NCBI GenBank assembly: GCA_940337035.1
Contig: CALNHX010000285.1
Span: 1 to 64,000, forward strand
Reading direction: 5' to 3'
Length of the DNA stretch: 64,000 nucleotides
Source of the DNA: Agriotes lineatus
Taxonomy: Eukaryota > Arthropoda > Insecta > Coleoptera > Elateridae
Translations under genes and position numbers: made by a program
Shown here: in pieces, positions 43,573 to 54,880 of the stretch
How positions within the stretch are numbered: position 1 is the first letter of the stretch
Layout: every line of letters begins with the position of its first letter
Notes under the pieces: model-generated
Told to the model about the DNA's origin: nothing
Database searches by the model: none
What the model saw: only the letters and a program-made list of their open reading frames with translations

Positions 43573-44382
43573 TATAATATTGCCAATTGAAAATTAAAAT
43601 CAGGTACAATTGAGGTTAGAATATGCAGCAGTTGATCACTTATTCCACAGTTAGCGTAGTGTACGCCCCTACAACGGCCGGATAAGTTAGTCTTCATTTT
43701 ATGCCAAGAATAGCTTATTCCTTATTTATCCTGTACTTGTAGAACAAGGTGCATCAGCTTATACCAGGAATAACTCTATTCGCGGTATAAATTTGCATTG
43801 TAAAACCGGCCCATAGTCTGGTCCATTGGTGGAATAAATCGTTTAGTTTGAAAATATTCAAACTAAACGCTTTATTTTCCTTGCGCGGTACTTATTTGTC
43901 TGAATCGCAGTATATATTGTATTTTCAAATTCCGCGTAACATAAAACCTTTTAGTTTACTGCGAATGAGAGTACAGCTGCTCTGAATAATAGTACAATAT
44001 GCCAATACGCCGTCTGGTAACCAGAGCAATCGTGACGTCATCCGCATACAGCTGCTGGTCGTCGTCACTCCGCTTACTAATGATTTGGATAATTTCATAA
44101 CCGGTTTCTTGTATGCGTGGCGCTAGTAATAGTGCAAGCCGGTTCGTGCAACGTAGTGGTTCGCTGATTGCAGATATCTTTGTGGTTTTCGTGTGCCTGT
44201 GCAGCTTATAGGCGACAACCATTTTTACACTCTAAAAAGCTAAGGTAAATACACAAAATATAAATTAAAATATTAAGTAATAAATGCAAGATTACGATTG
44301 AAATGTAAATTCGTAGTGCTAATAATTGTTGGTCAGAGGCATTTATTGTAACTTTACCAAAATAATTTTATTTACAGAGACC

Positions 44383-45645
44383 ATGGACAGATTTTTAATA
44401 AGGAAAGTTCCAGAAAGTGAATGCTCTTTCGCAGTAGAGGATAATAAAGAAGAATGCGCTATCGTTGAAGAAGACATGAAAACGGATAAAGAAAGTTTAA
44501 CTCTTGCCTCTGCTTCGCAATCTAATGAGGAAACTATAAAACAGGGTTAAGAAAAGGACACAACCGCCGTTATAAAGAAGAGTATTTAAGTTATGGATTT
44601 TCCTTGACGGGTGAGGAAGATAAGCCTAAGCCGAAATGTTTGATATGCGGTGTGAATCTTTCAAACCAATCGATTCGTTCCTAACAAGATGAAAAGGCAT
44701 TTGCAACAAAATCATCAAAGCGTCTATCAAAAACCGCTCGAGTATTTTCAACGTCTGCGTTCTTCCATTCAAGCATCTTCGATTACGATGGAAAAACGGA
44801 TAAAACTCTCGGATAAGGCACTTTTAGCATCATTCAAAGTTTCTGAATTGATTTCCGAAAAACAGAAAGTCCATACTATTGGTGAAGAGCTTATTTTACC
44901 GGCATGTAAAGAAATTGTTACTACAATGTTAAGCCCGGAAGCAGTTGAACAGATTTCAAAAGTAGCTTTGTCAAATGGCACAGTCCATCGACGTATAATC
45001 GATATGTCAAACGATATTCAAAGTAATGTTAGGGAGAAATTGGCAAATACACAATTTGCTCTACAGCTGGACGAAAGCACGGACATTTCGGGAAAAGCCC
45101 AATTGATATCTTTTGCGAGATTTGTTAACGGGCCTGAAATTATTGAGCAATTCCTATTTTGTCGTTAATTGGAAACAACAACCACTGGAGCTGATATATT
45201 TACTACTGTTGACAGTTTATTTCGGGATCACGGACTTGAGTGGACGGATTGCATTGCGATATGTACAGATGGCGCTGCGGCAATGACAGGAAATATTAAA
45301 GGATTTTTGAGTTTTGCACTAAAGAAAAACCCATCGATAATAACTACTCATTGCTTTTTACATCGAGAACCTCTAGTGGCGAAAACTACGGATGGAAGTC
45401 AATTGGGTGAGGTTATTCAAACTGTTGTTGCTATGATCAACTATATCAAAACTCGTCCGGTAAAGTCAAGGGTGCTCGAGAAAATATATAAAGAAATGGG
45501 CGCAGATCATAAAGTGTTGTTATTCCATAGTAAAATTTGTTGGCTTTCCAAAGGAAAAATACTGAATAGAGTTCTAGAACTGAAAGACGAACTACTCACA
45601 TTTTTCGAAACAAAAGAATTCCACCACCAACACATTACTGAATAA
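44383..45645 (+). pseudogene. hAT transposase with BED finger (ZBED5/SCAND3-like), broken
   Basis: A TTTACAG acceptor lies six bases before ATG 44,383 (MDRFLIRK). After a shift at about 44,548 the BED finger reads YKEEYLSYGFSLTG, then CLICG, and in the first frame again MKRHLQQNHQSVYQ. The catalytic core starts at about 45,060 (LQLDESTDISG) with one Asp. A TAA at 45,166-45,168 replaces one codon before TTTGADIFTTVDSL. CTDGAAAMTGNIKG gives the second Asp and ITTHCFLHREPL follows. The frame ends at 45,645 after LNRVLELKDELLTFFE, so the C-terminal dimerisation part is gone. Same group as 38,164 but overlapping with it in protein coordinates, so it is not the other half. Confidence 0.8.
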
Positions 45646-47954
45646 AATAAAATTAAAAAATTTCTGAACAATGTATATAAATATAAGATATAAATTTAAA
45701 CTTCAAATAACTAACTAATAGCAAATGATTTATATAAATGTTTGTTACGATACTTTTGGAGCGTCCCCCGTAGTATTGAACTCTTGCTGGCTGAATCTTT
45801 GAACCTGAATATTTATGGCTGGCTTTTGCCAATTTTTGCATGGTTTAAACTAGGTATAATTGGCTATATCTTATTTTTAAATATTCTCCTATAATTATCA
45901 AGCAGTTTGGTAAGCAACTCTTCGAATAATTACCCATATTTTACTAATTAAATTTATTCTGGCTACATTTCTACAGAAATTCATATATGGCGCTTAGGCA
46001 ACCCTTATTGCAATCGTTCGGCACTATTCTATTTGTTGCTAGATAAAGGATATCTTCTTGCAGTCACACTTTTCAGGCTGTTTTTTTCGCATCTTCTGGC
46101 CCAAAAATTTTGGAAAGTTTCGATAACTGGTGACTGGTAGAATTTTTGAGTTCTTTCCCATTTTAAACTTGGTGTGAGCTGCTGGTGCCTCGACTGTGTG
46201 CTTGATTTATGGGCTAATTAGTGTAGCCTCGCTCCGTTTCGTTTTGAGGAGGATCTACAAGGCACATGTGTTCTTTAAGACGTTCGTATTTAATTTGGTA
46301 GTACTTACGTCATTCGCAAATTGCGGATTCGTTTGAGGTCAGCAGCCCCCTTGCACTTTTATGGCTGCCCGTCATTACTCAAGGTAAGCTGTCTCTAGTC
46401 TCGGCTCCTTAATCGTAGATTTATTTGGGCGTTGTGCGTTATAGCCATTTACTGTCGGATACGATCTTGGGAGAGTTTGGACGCTTCCTGCGAGAGGGCA
46501 AACTCCTCCCTGAAGAAGCTTAGCATTCACCGTTCGGCTGCACCCTGCGGCCATCCAAACCGTCAATTTGGGCTCCTGAAATTATCGAGTTGTCAAGGAA
46601 TTCTGCAATTCCTGGGAGTTACGCTAGAGAGTGTAGCATTGCACTCACCTGCGACATATTCACCGCTTTCTCGGCCCGCTCGGCCTTCCGCTGCGACTGC
46701 CGAAACCCTCGCTGCTTCAGCCGTCTTCGCCCCCCCCCCCCCCAAGCCAACAGGAAGGTTAGGATCCGACATGTTTTTACTACAGGCAAGAAACTGATAT
46801 AGCTATTTGCGCCTGGTGTATTTTATAGTTAGATAATAGTATCTCGTTTCGTTAGTAGCTAGGGCATGTGTGATAATTTTTGGCATAGCAATGCTTCGTT
46901 TAGTTAGTTATTAGTGCATGCTTTTGTATAGATCTGATGCGTTATCATGATAGGCCTTGTGTAAATTTCGAGCATCCATTTTGTGCATTTTAGTGATCTT
47001 TATTGAATCATTGATCAAGCTTACCCGAGTTTGTGAAGGCAGCTCTGAGGCTTAATAGCCCCGAGCCACGGCTTCTCTGCCGAACCTACGAATTTACAGA
47101 TTAGTTAGCCTTCACGCTGCTGCCTTATTTGCATTTATGTGCAGCCTGGCAAATTGATGTCAGAACACTTACTAGAGTCCTGTTTCGGTGGTTCCGCCGA
47201 GGACTGCGGCCCCGTTGGTCGCCGCTCCCCCATCGAGCTCCCCCTGCAAATTGTATGTTAGATCTTTCGCTCAATTATTTCAGTTTTAAGCCCGTACTCG
47301 CAGTTCGTTCGCCGCCATTTGCCGTCAGCCGCCTGACGTTTGCTGCTTTGTTTTGATGTTGATAGTGGCTAGAGTAGCGACATGGGTAGTCGATTGCTTC
47401 TGCAGTTTCAGTTCATGATTGACTAATCTCGGGTTAGTAGCGATTGCGTCACGAGGCCCGCCGCCGGTAGAGTCTTTGTCAATTCCGCGCTATTGTAATT
47501 TATTTGCGAGTCTCTACGTAGGTACAAGTTTGCCGAAGGTTTATTCAAGCGTTTGCCTTAGCGTTCATGTATGTACCTGATGTATTTCCACTGAGAAAAC
47601 TACCCTGCTTTTATATGGCCATATATCCAGGTAGTTTTGACCCCTAGAAATTTTTGAATATTTACTTTAGAATCTTTCTGAGCTGATATTCGGGGTTTCG
47701 CATCAGCTGTGCGCTTGCATAACCCGGCTCTGCTATTTCCTGCCTCACAGGTTACCTCCAGTCTATACATTTTATTTTTATGCATAATTTTAATACTCGC
47801 TGCGCTTCTTTTAAACCTCGCGTAATTTCATGCTTTCGCGGAATATCGGCACCTGAGTAGGGAGTTCGATTGATTTATGCCGTGCTCGAAATGTTTTAAT
47901 GTGTTAGCCCATCCACAGATTATAGCCATTACTGCTCATGGGCTACTGTTTGTT

Positions 47955-48005
<51 letters not shown>

Positions 48006-48270
48006 TTTATTGCTGCATGTCGCATACTGTGTGTTTTTTTTGTTGCTATTAGAAATATACATGTATTCATATCGCCTATCATACCTGCATATACTTTTGC
48101 ATACTACCTGCTGTGATTTTGCTTGTTGCGCACTATAGTACCCGCCAATATTTAAAATAAAGCTGTGATCTATTCATTGGTTGTTGGTTTGTTTATTTAT
48201 TTTTTTTTTGATCTGCTGGAAATTGTCTTTACCTTGTGGACGGTCCGGCATAAGGATTGGATCTGAGTCG
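45646..48270. other. GC-richer unidentified DNA, possible LTR-like segment
   Basis: About 2.6 kb with clearly higher GC content and no recognisable protein. It contains a poly-C run near 46,730-46,743, an (AT)n tract, and an AATAAA signal near 48,160. About 100 bp later comes CCTGGCGCCCTCTCC near 48,270. TGGCGCC just after an LTR is the classic primer-binding start of many LTR retroelements, but I found no matching second LTR and no gag-pol. Identity open. Confidence 0.3.
47957..48002. repeat. (AT)n microsatellite
   Basis: About 46 bp of perfect AT dinucleotides. Confidence 0.95.
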
Positions 48271-48582
48271 AGGACCTGGCGCCCTCTCCTATTTTTTTTT
48301 CAGCATAGCTGGAACCGTGCGACCCTCGCGGCGAGCTAGCCCAACTAGGCCGATAATTACCAGCCGGCAAAATAACCAATACAACTTTCGCCAAAAGGTA
48401 AGGCCGACCCTCTATCTTCCCTGACATGTTTCTTAAATGCTTAAAATTAGATAATTTCAAAATATAAACTTACAATGTGAACACTGAAGAAGGCTTAAAT
48501 AAAGCTGAATATATATTGTTTGGGAAATTGTAAATTTTCATTTCTACAAAATTAATTGACTGCTGAAATTACCTAACAAGTT
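48271..48582. other. Spacer before pogo-like element J
   Basis: Mixed composition, no gene or repeat recognised. The transposase of element J begins without its N-terminal DNA-binding part directly after. Confidence 0.35.
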
Positions 48583-49034
48583 TTAAATTGGTGTGAATAT
48601 TTTTTGAAAAGAAACCAAGTGCTTGCTAAAAGAAACTCTGAAAATATCAAGCGATGTAGAGCAGAGCTGAGCCTAAATATAATTAACAATTACTTTCAAC
48701 ATTTGCAAGAATCGATACATGGTGTTCCAGTACAAAACTTAGTGAACTACGATGAAACAAATCTTTTAGACGATCCAGGTAAAGCAAAAGTGTTTGTCAA
48801 CAGAAAATCCAATCATGCAAATAAAGCAATTGGCAACTCTAAAACGTCAACGTCCGTAATGTTTGCTATTACTGGTGATGGGCAAATGTTACCACCTTAC
48901 GTTGTATACAAAGCGAAGTATGTGTACCCCGACTGGGTCCAAGGCGGTCCTCCCGGAGCACGGTACAGCAGTATTTTATCAGGTTGGTTTGACGACAACA
49001 CATTTGAAGACTGGTTCTTAAGCGTGGCGCTACC

Positions 49035-49980
49035 GGTTCGGTGACACTTAATCACGCGACACATAATCATAGGACATTTAAGCACGGACAGTTAAACACG
49101 CCGACAGTTAAACACGCCGACAGTTAATCACACCGACATTTAAACACATAGACATTTAAACACGCCGACAGTTAATCACACCGACATTTAAACACATGGA
49201 CAAATAAAGACATTGCGTTTGAAGTGAATTCGGAATAGTAATAGCGTGTTAAGTAATGCACAGAAACATAACTTAATGTTACGTTCGCGGACGGCAAATG
49301 CGGAACGGTCGCCGTCAGAATTCACTTTTCAGTCCAGAAATTTGAAATCACCATGCATCTGTCACAAAAGGATTAGCAAGAACGACTAATTCAATGAAAG
49401 GTTGGCATTTTGGATTGCAATCGTTATTTCAATGCAGTCATCCTACCGTTTGGCGATTTCTCGGTGGACTACAAAAAGAAATTGCATTGCAACACACATA
49501 TTATTTACAGCATATAAGTGGTCAACGCATTCCGGAGAAGAAAAAGTACAGAGACCTTAACACCAGAGTCGAACGAATAGTTGCAAGCTACGATCCGGAT
49601 AATAAAATCGAATATTTGCGAACCCTTGCCCATGTATTTTAATATATATGTATGCATGTATAAATAATATTATGTATAATAATCAATAAAGCTCCATATT
49701 TTTTTTATATTTTAGTTTTACTGCAGTCTTGGGTAACATTAAGTTATGTTTCTGTACATTACTTAACACGCTATTACTATTCCGAATTCACTTCAAACGC
49801 AATGTGTTTATTTGTCCATGTGTTTAAATGTCGGTGTGATTAACTGTCGGCGTGTTTAAATGTCTATGTGTTTAAATGTCGGTGTGATTAACTGTCGGCG
49901 TGTTTAAATGTCGGCGTGGTTAACTGTCCGTGCTTAAATGTCCTATGATTATGTGTCGCGTGATTAAGTGTCGGGTCACG
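49035..49980 (+). mobile_element. MULE (Mutator-like) element with 249 bp inverted ends
   Basis: Nearly identical inverted ends lie at 49,035-49,283 and 49,732-49,980. A 9 bp direct duplication GGCGCTACC flanks them (49,026-49,034 and 49,981-49,989); 9 bp is the Mutator hallmark. About 170 bp of each end is built from some 11 units of a roughly 16 bp motif such as GACAGTTAAACACGCC or GACATTTAAACACATA. The centre holds only the tail of a transposase, so the copy is non-autonomous. The near-identity of the ends argues for a recent insertion into the already truncated pogo gene. Confidence 0.85.
49355..49642 (+). pseudogene. MULE transposase C-terminal fragment
   Basis: The frame reads VTKGLARTTNSMKGWHFGLQ, then SLFQCSHPTVWRFLGGLQKE, and ends KKKYRDLNTRVERIV...EYLRTLAHVF. 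'TNNS.EGWH...' followed by '..HP..W.F...L..E' is the typical C-terminal end of insect MULE transposases. The catalytic DDE region is absent. The frame has no internal stop. Confidence 0.7.
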
Positions 49981-50345
49981 GGCGCTACCTTATCTAAATC
50001 GAAAAGAAGACCAAAAACTCCTAATAGGAGACAACCTGAAAAGCCACCTATCCTTCGATGTGATTAAAAAATGCGAGAACAATATTTCTTTAATTTTTTT
50101 AGCTCCTAATAACACACATTTGTGCCAGCCACTAGACGTGGCTGTTTTTCGCTCATTAAAAATTTGCTGGAGAAACGTCTTAACTGAATGGAAGTTACAT
50201 CACAGATTTTTTTCCTGATGTTTCTTAACAAGTGGGTGTTCCCATATACTCCGATTCTTTTTCTTCAATCGACAATAAAACTATTAACGTTATAAGTTCC
50301 TCGTCAGAATCCATTGTCATCAATAGGAATACTCGCAAAAAATCC

Positions 50346-51588
50346 AACATAATAAATTATAGGCCAATAGCAGCAACTAACTCGATTCCAAAAATCTTAG
50401 AATCTATAATTACTGAAAAATTAACGGCACCCTTCAAGCCTTTAAGCAAATCATTCCATCAGATCAGCATAGCTTTATGACAGGTCGATCTACGAAAACA
50501 AATCTCCTAATCTACAAAAATTACATATTAAATGCAATGGAAGAGAGGCAGCAAGTCGATGCCATATATACAGATTTCCAAAAAGCCTTCGACAGAGTCA
50601 AGCATGCCATCCTGTTGAAGAAGCTTTCTCCAGTGGCTCGCTTCGTACATTACAGACAGAACGCAGAAAGTGAAAATTAATGGCAAACTATCTCGACCAA
50701 TCTCATGCTTATCTGGAGTAGCCCAAGGATCAAATCTTTCCCCTACTCTGCTCCTACTTTTTGTAGTCGATCTTCCAAATATCTTCTTTAATAGTCGGTG
50801 TCTAATGTTTGCCGATGATTTAAAACTTTTCAAAGTGATGTCTAAGCCTATGGATCAAAATAAACTACAGGAAGACCTTAACAGATTAGCAATGTGGTGT
50901 GATACACCGGAACCACATAGACCTGACTATTAAGAAAGCAAGGCGGATGCTCGGATACATGATCAGACAAACCACAGATTTTCAAAATGTGGAAACTATA
51001 AAGTGCCCTTATTTTAGTCTAGTGCGCAGCATACTAGAATACTGCTCCCCCATCTGGCATCCGAATCAAGTAACATACAAAGATCTCCTTGACAACGTTC
51101 AACACAAATTTATCAGATACTACATGTTCAAGAAAGGCTTAAGATATGAACCAAATTATAAACAGTGTGAAGTAATGTGTGGCCTGCTTTCTCTAAATTC
51201 CCGTTATGAACTAAATGACGTTTTGTTAGTGCTCTAGATCATCAGCAACCTTATTGACTGCTCTCCCCTACTAGGCCAAATATTATTTAAGATTCCATAC
51301 AAAAATACAAGACAAAGAGAATTGCTACATACCCAGTTTCATAGATCTATATATGCACAATCTTGTATAACAAATCTTTGAACCGATGATATACATTTAG
51401 ACATATTTAATATTTCACTCAATGTATTCAAAACTAAATTAAAACAATTGCTGTTCGGAATATAGTATATGTATTAATTTAAGTGTAAATGGATATATTA
51501 TTAAGGATTACTGTACAATTAATTTTGAATGATGTACTAATTGGACTTAAGTCCGTTTTGTACAAATTTATATTATTATTATTATTAT
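50346..51588 (+). pseudogene. Jockey-like non-LTR element, 5' truncated
   Basis: The start lies fused in frame to pogo J at about 50,346 and reads INYRPIAATNSIPKILESII. MTGRSTKTNLLIYKN, IYTDFQKAFDRVKHAIL (catalytic Asp), GVAQGSNLSPTLLLLFVVDL and CLMFADDLKLF (catalytic Asp pair) follow, with frame breaks at 50,480, 50,660 and 50,920. The rest (EYCSPIWHPNQVTYKD, ENVQHKF-like LDNVQHKFIRYY) is the post-palm region. After a last coding trace (51,400) it ends in a TTATTATTATTATTATTA tail at 51,569-51,587. The reverse transcriptase is inactive. Confidence 0.75.
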
Positions 51589-51845
51589 GTCATCGTTATG
51601 TTTAGCGCAGCGATGTTTTAGCCGACTCATGTGTTTTATTGCAGTCGGCCGTCGACTTGGCGTGAACCGCTTCGTGTGTCTTCACTCTTATAGACAGCCA
51701 ATGACAAAAACAGTTACGTCAAACTCGAATTTGTCGTAGCCTGACAGTGCTACCAACAATAAACTTCAGAACTGTCGAACATATAACACGTATCACAAGC
51801 GACCCTTATTACAAATTAAATCGTTCTCTTGGTATTTAATTTTTT
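51589..51845. other. Spacer, nothing recognised
   Basis: About 250 bp between the Jockey tail and a hairpin MITE. No feature seen. Confidence 0.4.
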
Positions 51846-52089
51846 TATGGTCCTTGGGAAAAGCATCCGCAGTAGGTCATGTTTAGTTATGTGAAACTGG
51901 CCTGATAAAATGTCAGGTATACTTTTTAAAATTAGGTTATCATTTTTGACATTTGACAAATACACGTATAGCTAACGATGTTAGCAAAGATTAAAAATGA
52001 TAACCTAATTTTTCTTAAATAGATGACATTTTGTCAGGTCAGTTTCATATAACTAAACATACCTTTCGGAAGGACCATATGAAATACTT
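51846..52089. mobile_element. Hairpin MITE
   Basis: Outer arms TATGGTCCTT and its inverse enclose longer arms: ATGTTTAGTTATGTGAAACT at 51,879 on and the inverse ending at 52,070. Inner arms AAATTAGGTTATCATTTTT and its inverse follow. The left arm has about 12 extra bases near the tip. The loop is about 50 bp. No coding potential. Confidence 0.7.
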
Positions 52090-52655
52090 ATTTCCACCAC
52101 CTAAAACCAGGCAGACTTGCGAATTAATTATCAGCGAGTATAATACGATGAAGTATTTTCTTAAGGTCAGTTGTACAATAGTTAGTTAACCACTGGTTCA
52201 AGCGATCCATGGTTTAGCAATTGACCTTAGTTCAGAAGCATAAGCGTTGTACAAACCGAGGTCAACTCGTAGTTAGCTGATTCATTAGTTAATACCAGCA
52301 GACGAAAACCCTCCTAGAAACCAAAGTTGGCAGTGCCAAATTCCCCAACATTAGTAGTAAAAAATATAGTTTCCACTAAATTTAACACTAGCACGCGTTA
52401 AATCTAGCCTTTGTTTCCTTTGCCTTTCCTTATTGCGTTGAGTTTTATATTTTGTTTGGTTTGTTTTTTTTTTTGGTGCTGTTGAACATTTTGGTAAGTT
52501 GAATTTTTACTTGCGTAAAATGTAGACCTACCTATATGCCGTAAGGTAAAGAGGAACCGATTACGAAATGATAATTATATTTACCACTATTTATTCTACA
52601 ACAATGTGTAATGCAATTAAAATTGTGGTGGTTTTTTATACAGAGCTCTTTCGTC
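52090..52655. other. 5' flank of the second Myb/SANT gene
   Basis: Contains GGTCAGTTGTACAATAGTTA near 52,166, which could be a Harbinger-type end; a matching right end was not found. Otherwise featureless. Confidence 0.3.
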
Positions 52656-53744
52656 ATGGAGTAAAATAAAAGGACTCCAAATTTTAATAATAGTGAGGAA
52701 AGAACATTAATTGCCCTCGTCAGCAAGTTCAAGGGCATTATTGAATGCAAGAAAACGGATGCAGAGGCCAACAATAGCAAGAAGGCTGTATGGGCGGAGT
52801 TGGCCCAAGAATTCCACGCTCAGGGAGTTAATGTGCCTAGGTCAGCAGAGATGCTCAAAAACAAATACCGCAATTTAAAGAAACGGTCCAAACAATAATT
52901 TGCAGACGAACGCTGTTATGTTCGCGGTACTGGTGGTGGCCCGAGTAGAGAAACCAAAATTACAGGTGTCGACAATGAAATTAAAGCAATCGTCGAGCAG
53001 CATTTAATGAGTTTTTCCGTAAGTAGAAATGGTAAAATATAATGCCAAACGTATACTAATACTTGATGTTTTGCTTTAACAGTAGTAGTCGACAGCGAGA
53101 AGTCGGATACCGATACCCTTTCTAACACTACCTCCATTCTGTCAGGTGAGTTTCAATATTATAAGGGTAATATCTAAATATTTTGTGATCCCTGTTCGCA
53201 GATCATTTATTACAGAAACCGAGGTCAGCAGCACCGGTTGCTGACATTGAAAATGAATTGCCAGATGCTGAACGTTCATTGAGTAAGTCAAAGTAGCCCA
53301 TTTTCTGAATAACAGCTCAAACTGTTTTTATAAAACAAAAGTAGCAGCCGATTATATTTATTTATTCTAATTACAGAAATGATAATGCAACAACCTGGGA
53401 CTAAGCGGCATCAGGACTGGGGAACTTACACCCCGGATAAGTTACGGAAGCCGAGGTCTGATGTACTTGTGCCGAAAGTTGGAGCTAGAGGTGGTCCAAA
53501 AAATAAAATCAGTAATAAAGTCTCCCACTGGATTAAGTCCAAAGTGGAAATTAACAGTTTGCAAAAGCAAGTCCTTTTTGAGCAACATGAGGTCCATATG
53601 CAGCAAATGCGTGAAAAGCATGAACAACAGCTCAAGTTTGCTCAAGAAGAGCATGATTTAAAAATGCAGTTGCTGCAAAAGCAGCTAAAAAATATTGAAT
53701 ATATTAAATGGGCGAGTAGACTTCTAACTGTAGGATTCTCCTAA
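52656..53744 (+). pseudogene. Second Myb/SANT-like (Harbinger partner type) gene, four exons, two stops
   Basis: Exons from GT/AG sites: 52,656-53,018, 53,083-53,145, 53,202-53,282 and 53,377-53,744. Exon 1 (stop at codon 3, another near 52,900) encodes PNFNNSEERTLIALVSKFKG, then IIECKKTD and EMLKNKYRNLKKRSKQ, then VRGTGGGPS. This is the same Myb_DNA-bind_5-type domain and intron layout as the Harbinger partner at 41,196. Exon 2 continues VVDSEKSDTDTLSNTTSILS, exon 3 PRSAAPVADIENELPDAERS. Exon 4 encodes a basic stretch (KRHQDWGTYTPDKLRKP) and a coiled coil of Gln/Glu repeats (LFEQHEVHMQQMREKHEQQL). No Harbinger nuclease accompanies it. It may be a transposon remnant or a decayed domesticated gene. 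Confidence 0.65.
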
Positions 53745-53924
53745 CATGTATTATATAAATTAGCTAATTATAAGTTATGCATTAAGTTAGTTTCTAATAT
53801 GTTTATAGATTACTTATGTATTATGTTAGTTGTAAGTTATATAATATGGTAATTGGGGTCACTTTGAAATAAAAACTATAAAACATATTCATTTAATGTT
53901 TTTATTACTAAGGTAAAAGCACCA
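53745..53924. other. 3' flank of the Myb/SANT gene
   Basis: AT-rich, with AATAAA near 53,867 that could serve as polyadenylation signal of the Myb/SANT gene. Confidence 0.4.
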
Positions 53925-54700
53925 ATAACTGACCCTGACCCAATAACTGACTAAGACATTTTTGCGATAAATAACGTTCCTTTTTAAGATTTTTTTCATT
54001 TAACCTAATAATTATTTCATACAAACCTTTACGAAAGAGCGAACGTTTGTAGCACGGCTGATATGTGATTTAGACTGTTGCAATTTTTAAATGTTTCTTG
54101 CCGGGTAGTAACGATTGTTTTTCAGCGTCGGAAGGTTAAGGGAATTGCTAAGATAGGAAGCATTTTTATTATTTAATATTGATGATGCATACCGTAAAGA
54201 TAAGTTTATATTTTGCAAGTCCTACACTAATACATATATAAAATCATTATATATTAAGAAATTCCATAATTAGTTTTTAGGTTAAAGTTTCAATGGGGTC
54301 ACTTATAGGAACAGATAAATAAGTTGTGTACCAATATGTGACACGTGTCAGGTATTGGTACAGCTCTTTTTTATTTTTCGCTGGGTATTTATGTATTATT
54401 TTGATTTATCTGTACTAGAAGAACACTTTCACAAATTAGTTTTATAGTAACAAAGACGTGTCCAATAATTGACCGCAGTCAGCTATTGGATCAGAAAAGT
54501 GTCACGTACTGGAACTGTTTATTTTTTAGATGTCTCAAAGAAAATCAATGTTATATACACAACAAGCTACGCATCAAGTGTTGGATGACGTAAGAAATGG
54601 TACTCCAGTTGGAAGTGCGTCGAAAAACTATGGAGTTCCAAAAACTACATTATTGTACAAATTGTTACGGTTCAAAAATCATCTACAACTATTTATCTAA
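53925..54700 (+). mobile_element. Pogo-like element K, 5' fragment
   Basis: CCAATAACTGACC-type motifs recur at 53,932-53,944, 53,940-53,951 and 54,462-54,474, with partial copies around 54,350 and 54,482 (inverse). They precede a pogo-type start exactly as in the other elements. The rest of the element is missing after about 54,700. Confidence 0.6.
54530..54700 (+). pseudogene. Pogo-like transposase K, psq helix-turn-helix only
   Basis: A TTTTTTAG acceptor abuts ATG 54,530. The frame reads MSQRKSMLYTQQATHQVLDD, then VRNGTPVGSASKNYGVPKTT and LLYKL, the psq-type N-terminal helix-turn-helix of pogo-like transposases. It then runs into a stop at about 54,700. Everything downstream is lost. Confidence 0.6.
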
Positions 54701-54880
54701 TTATTTGCCCTAATCTTGGTTAAAATTAACTTTCGCCATATCTTTCTTCAAATTTAATTTTTCATACAGCAATACTGAGCATTCAGATCTTCTGAAAATT
54801 ACATTTCAATCTAAGTAAGCCATATGATAAGAATTACAGGTCTGAGAGCCCCTGGTGTGTAGGCTTCACTTTATGCATAT
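54701..54880. other. Spacer, nothing recognised
   Basis: Short junction between the pogo K fragment and the CR1-like element. Confidence 0.4.

Larger units (their letters stand above)
40887..43812. mobile_element. PIF/Harbinger element, complete with both genes
   Basis: Perfect 18 bp inverted ends GGGCCGGTTTTACAATGC (40,887-40,904) and its inverse (43,795-43,812) are flanked by a 3 bp ATA duplication (40,884-40,886 and 43,813-43,815), as the superfamily requires. It carries two convergent genes: a Myb/SANT-like protein on plus (41,196-42,300) and the nuclease on minus (43,572-42,416). Two-gene Harbinger layout is well known: the Myb protein helps the nuclease into the nucleus and onto DNA. 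At 2,926 bp it is the most complete DNA transposon of the window. Confidence 0.92.
40829..45645 (+). mobile_element. hAT element with BED-type transposase, interrupted by a Harbinger
   Basis: The left end is CAGCGGTTCTCAACCACCGT at 40,829, a typical hAT terminus. After 58 bp the intact Harbinger (40,887-43,812) interrupts it, and the element resumes with ATAGTCTGG. The transposase gene follows at 44,383. No right terminal repeat is visible after 45,640, so the element is truncated or its end is unrecognisable. Confidence 0.65.
48583..50345 (+). pseudogene. Pogo-like transposase J, 5' truncated, split by a MULE
   Basis: It starts inside the CENP-B-type helix-turn-helix (NWCEYFLKRNQVLAKRNS) and runs open to 49,034. 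The first catalytic Asp is in NYDETNLLDDPG, and PPYVVYKAKYVYPDWVQGG follows. After the MULE (49,035-49,980) and one copy of its 9 bp duplication the gene resumes: LLIGDNLKSHLSFDVIKK (second Asp), then NNTHLCQPLDVAVFRSLKI (third). A Ser-rich linker (SFSSIDNKTINVISSSSESI) leads to basic NRNTRKK, where a Jockey-like element takes over at about 50,346. It is related to element G (35,067). The N-terminus and C-terminus are lost. Confidence 0.8.

Noticed and set aside
38164..45645. The two ZBED5-like hAT pieces as two halves of one gene
   Set aside because: They overlap in protein coordinates (both contain the WL..G..LNRV block), so they are separate copies.
46375..47785. Short open frames in the GC-richer block
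   Set aside because: None resembles gag, pol or any other known protein.
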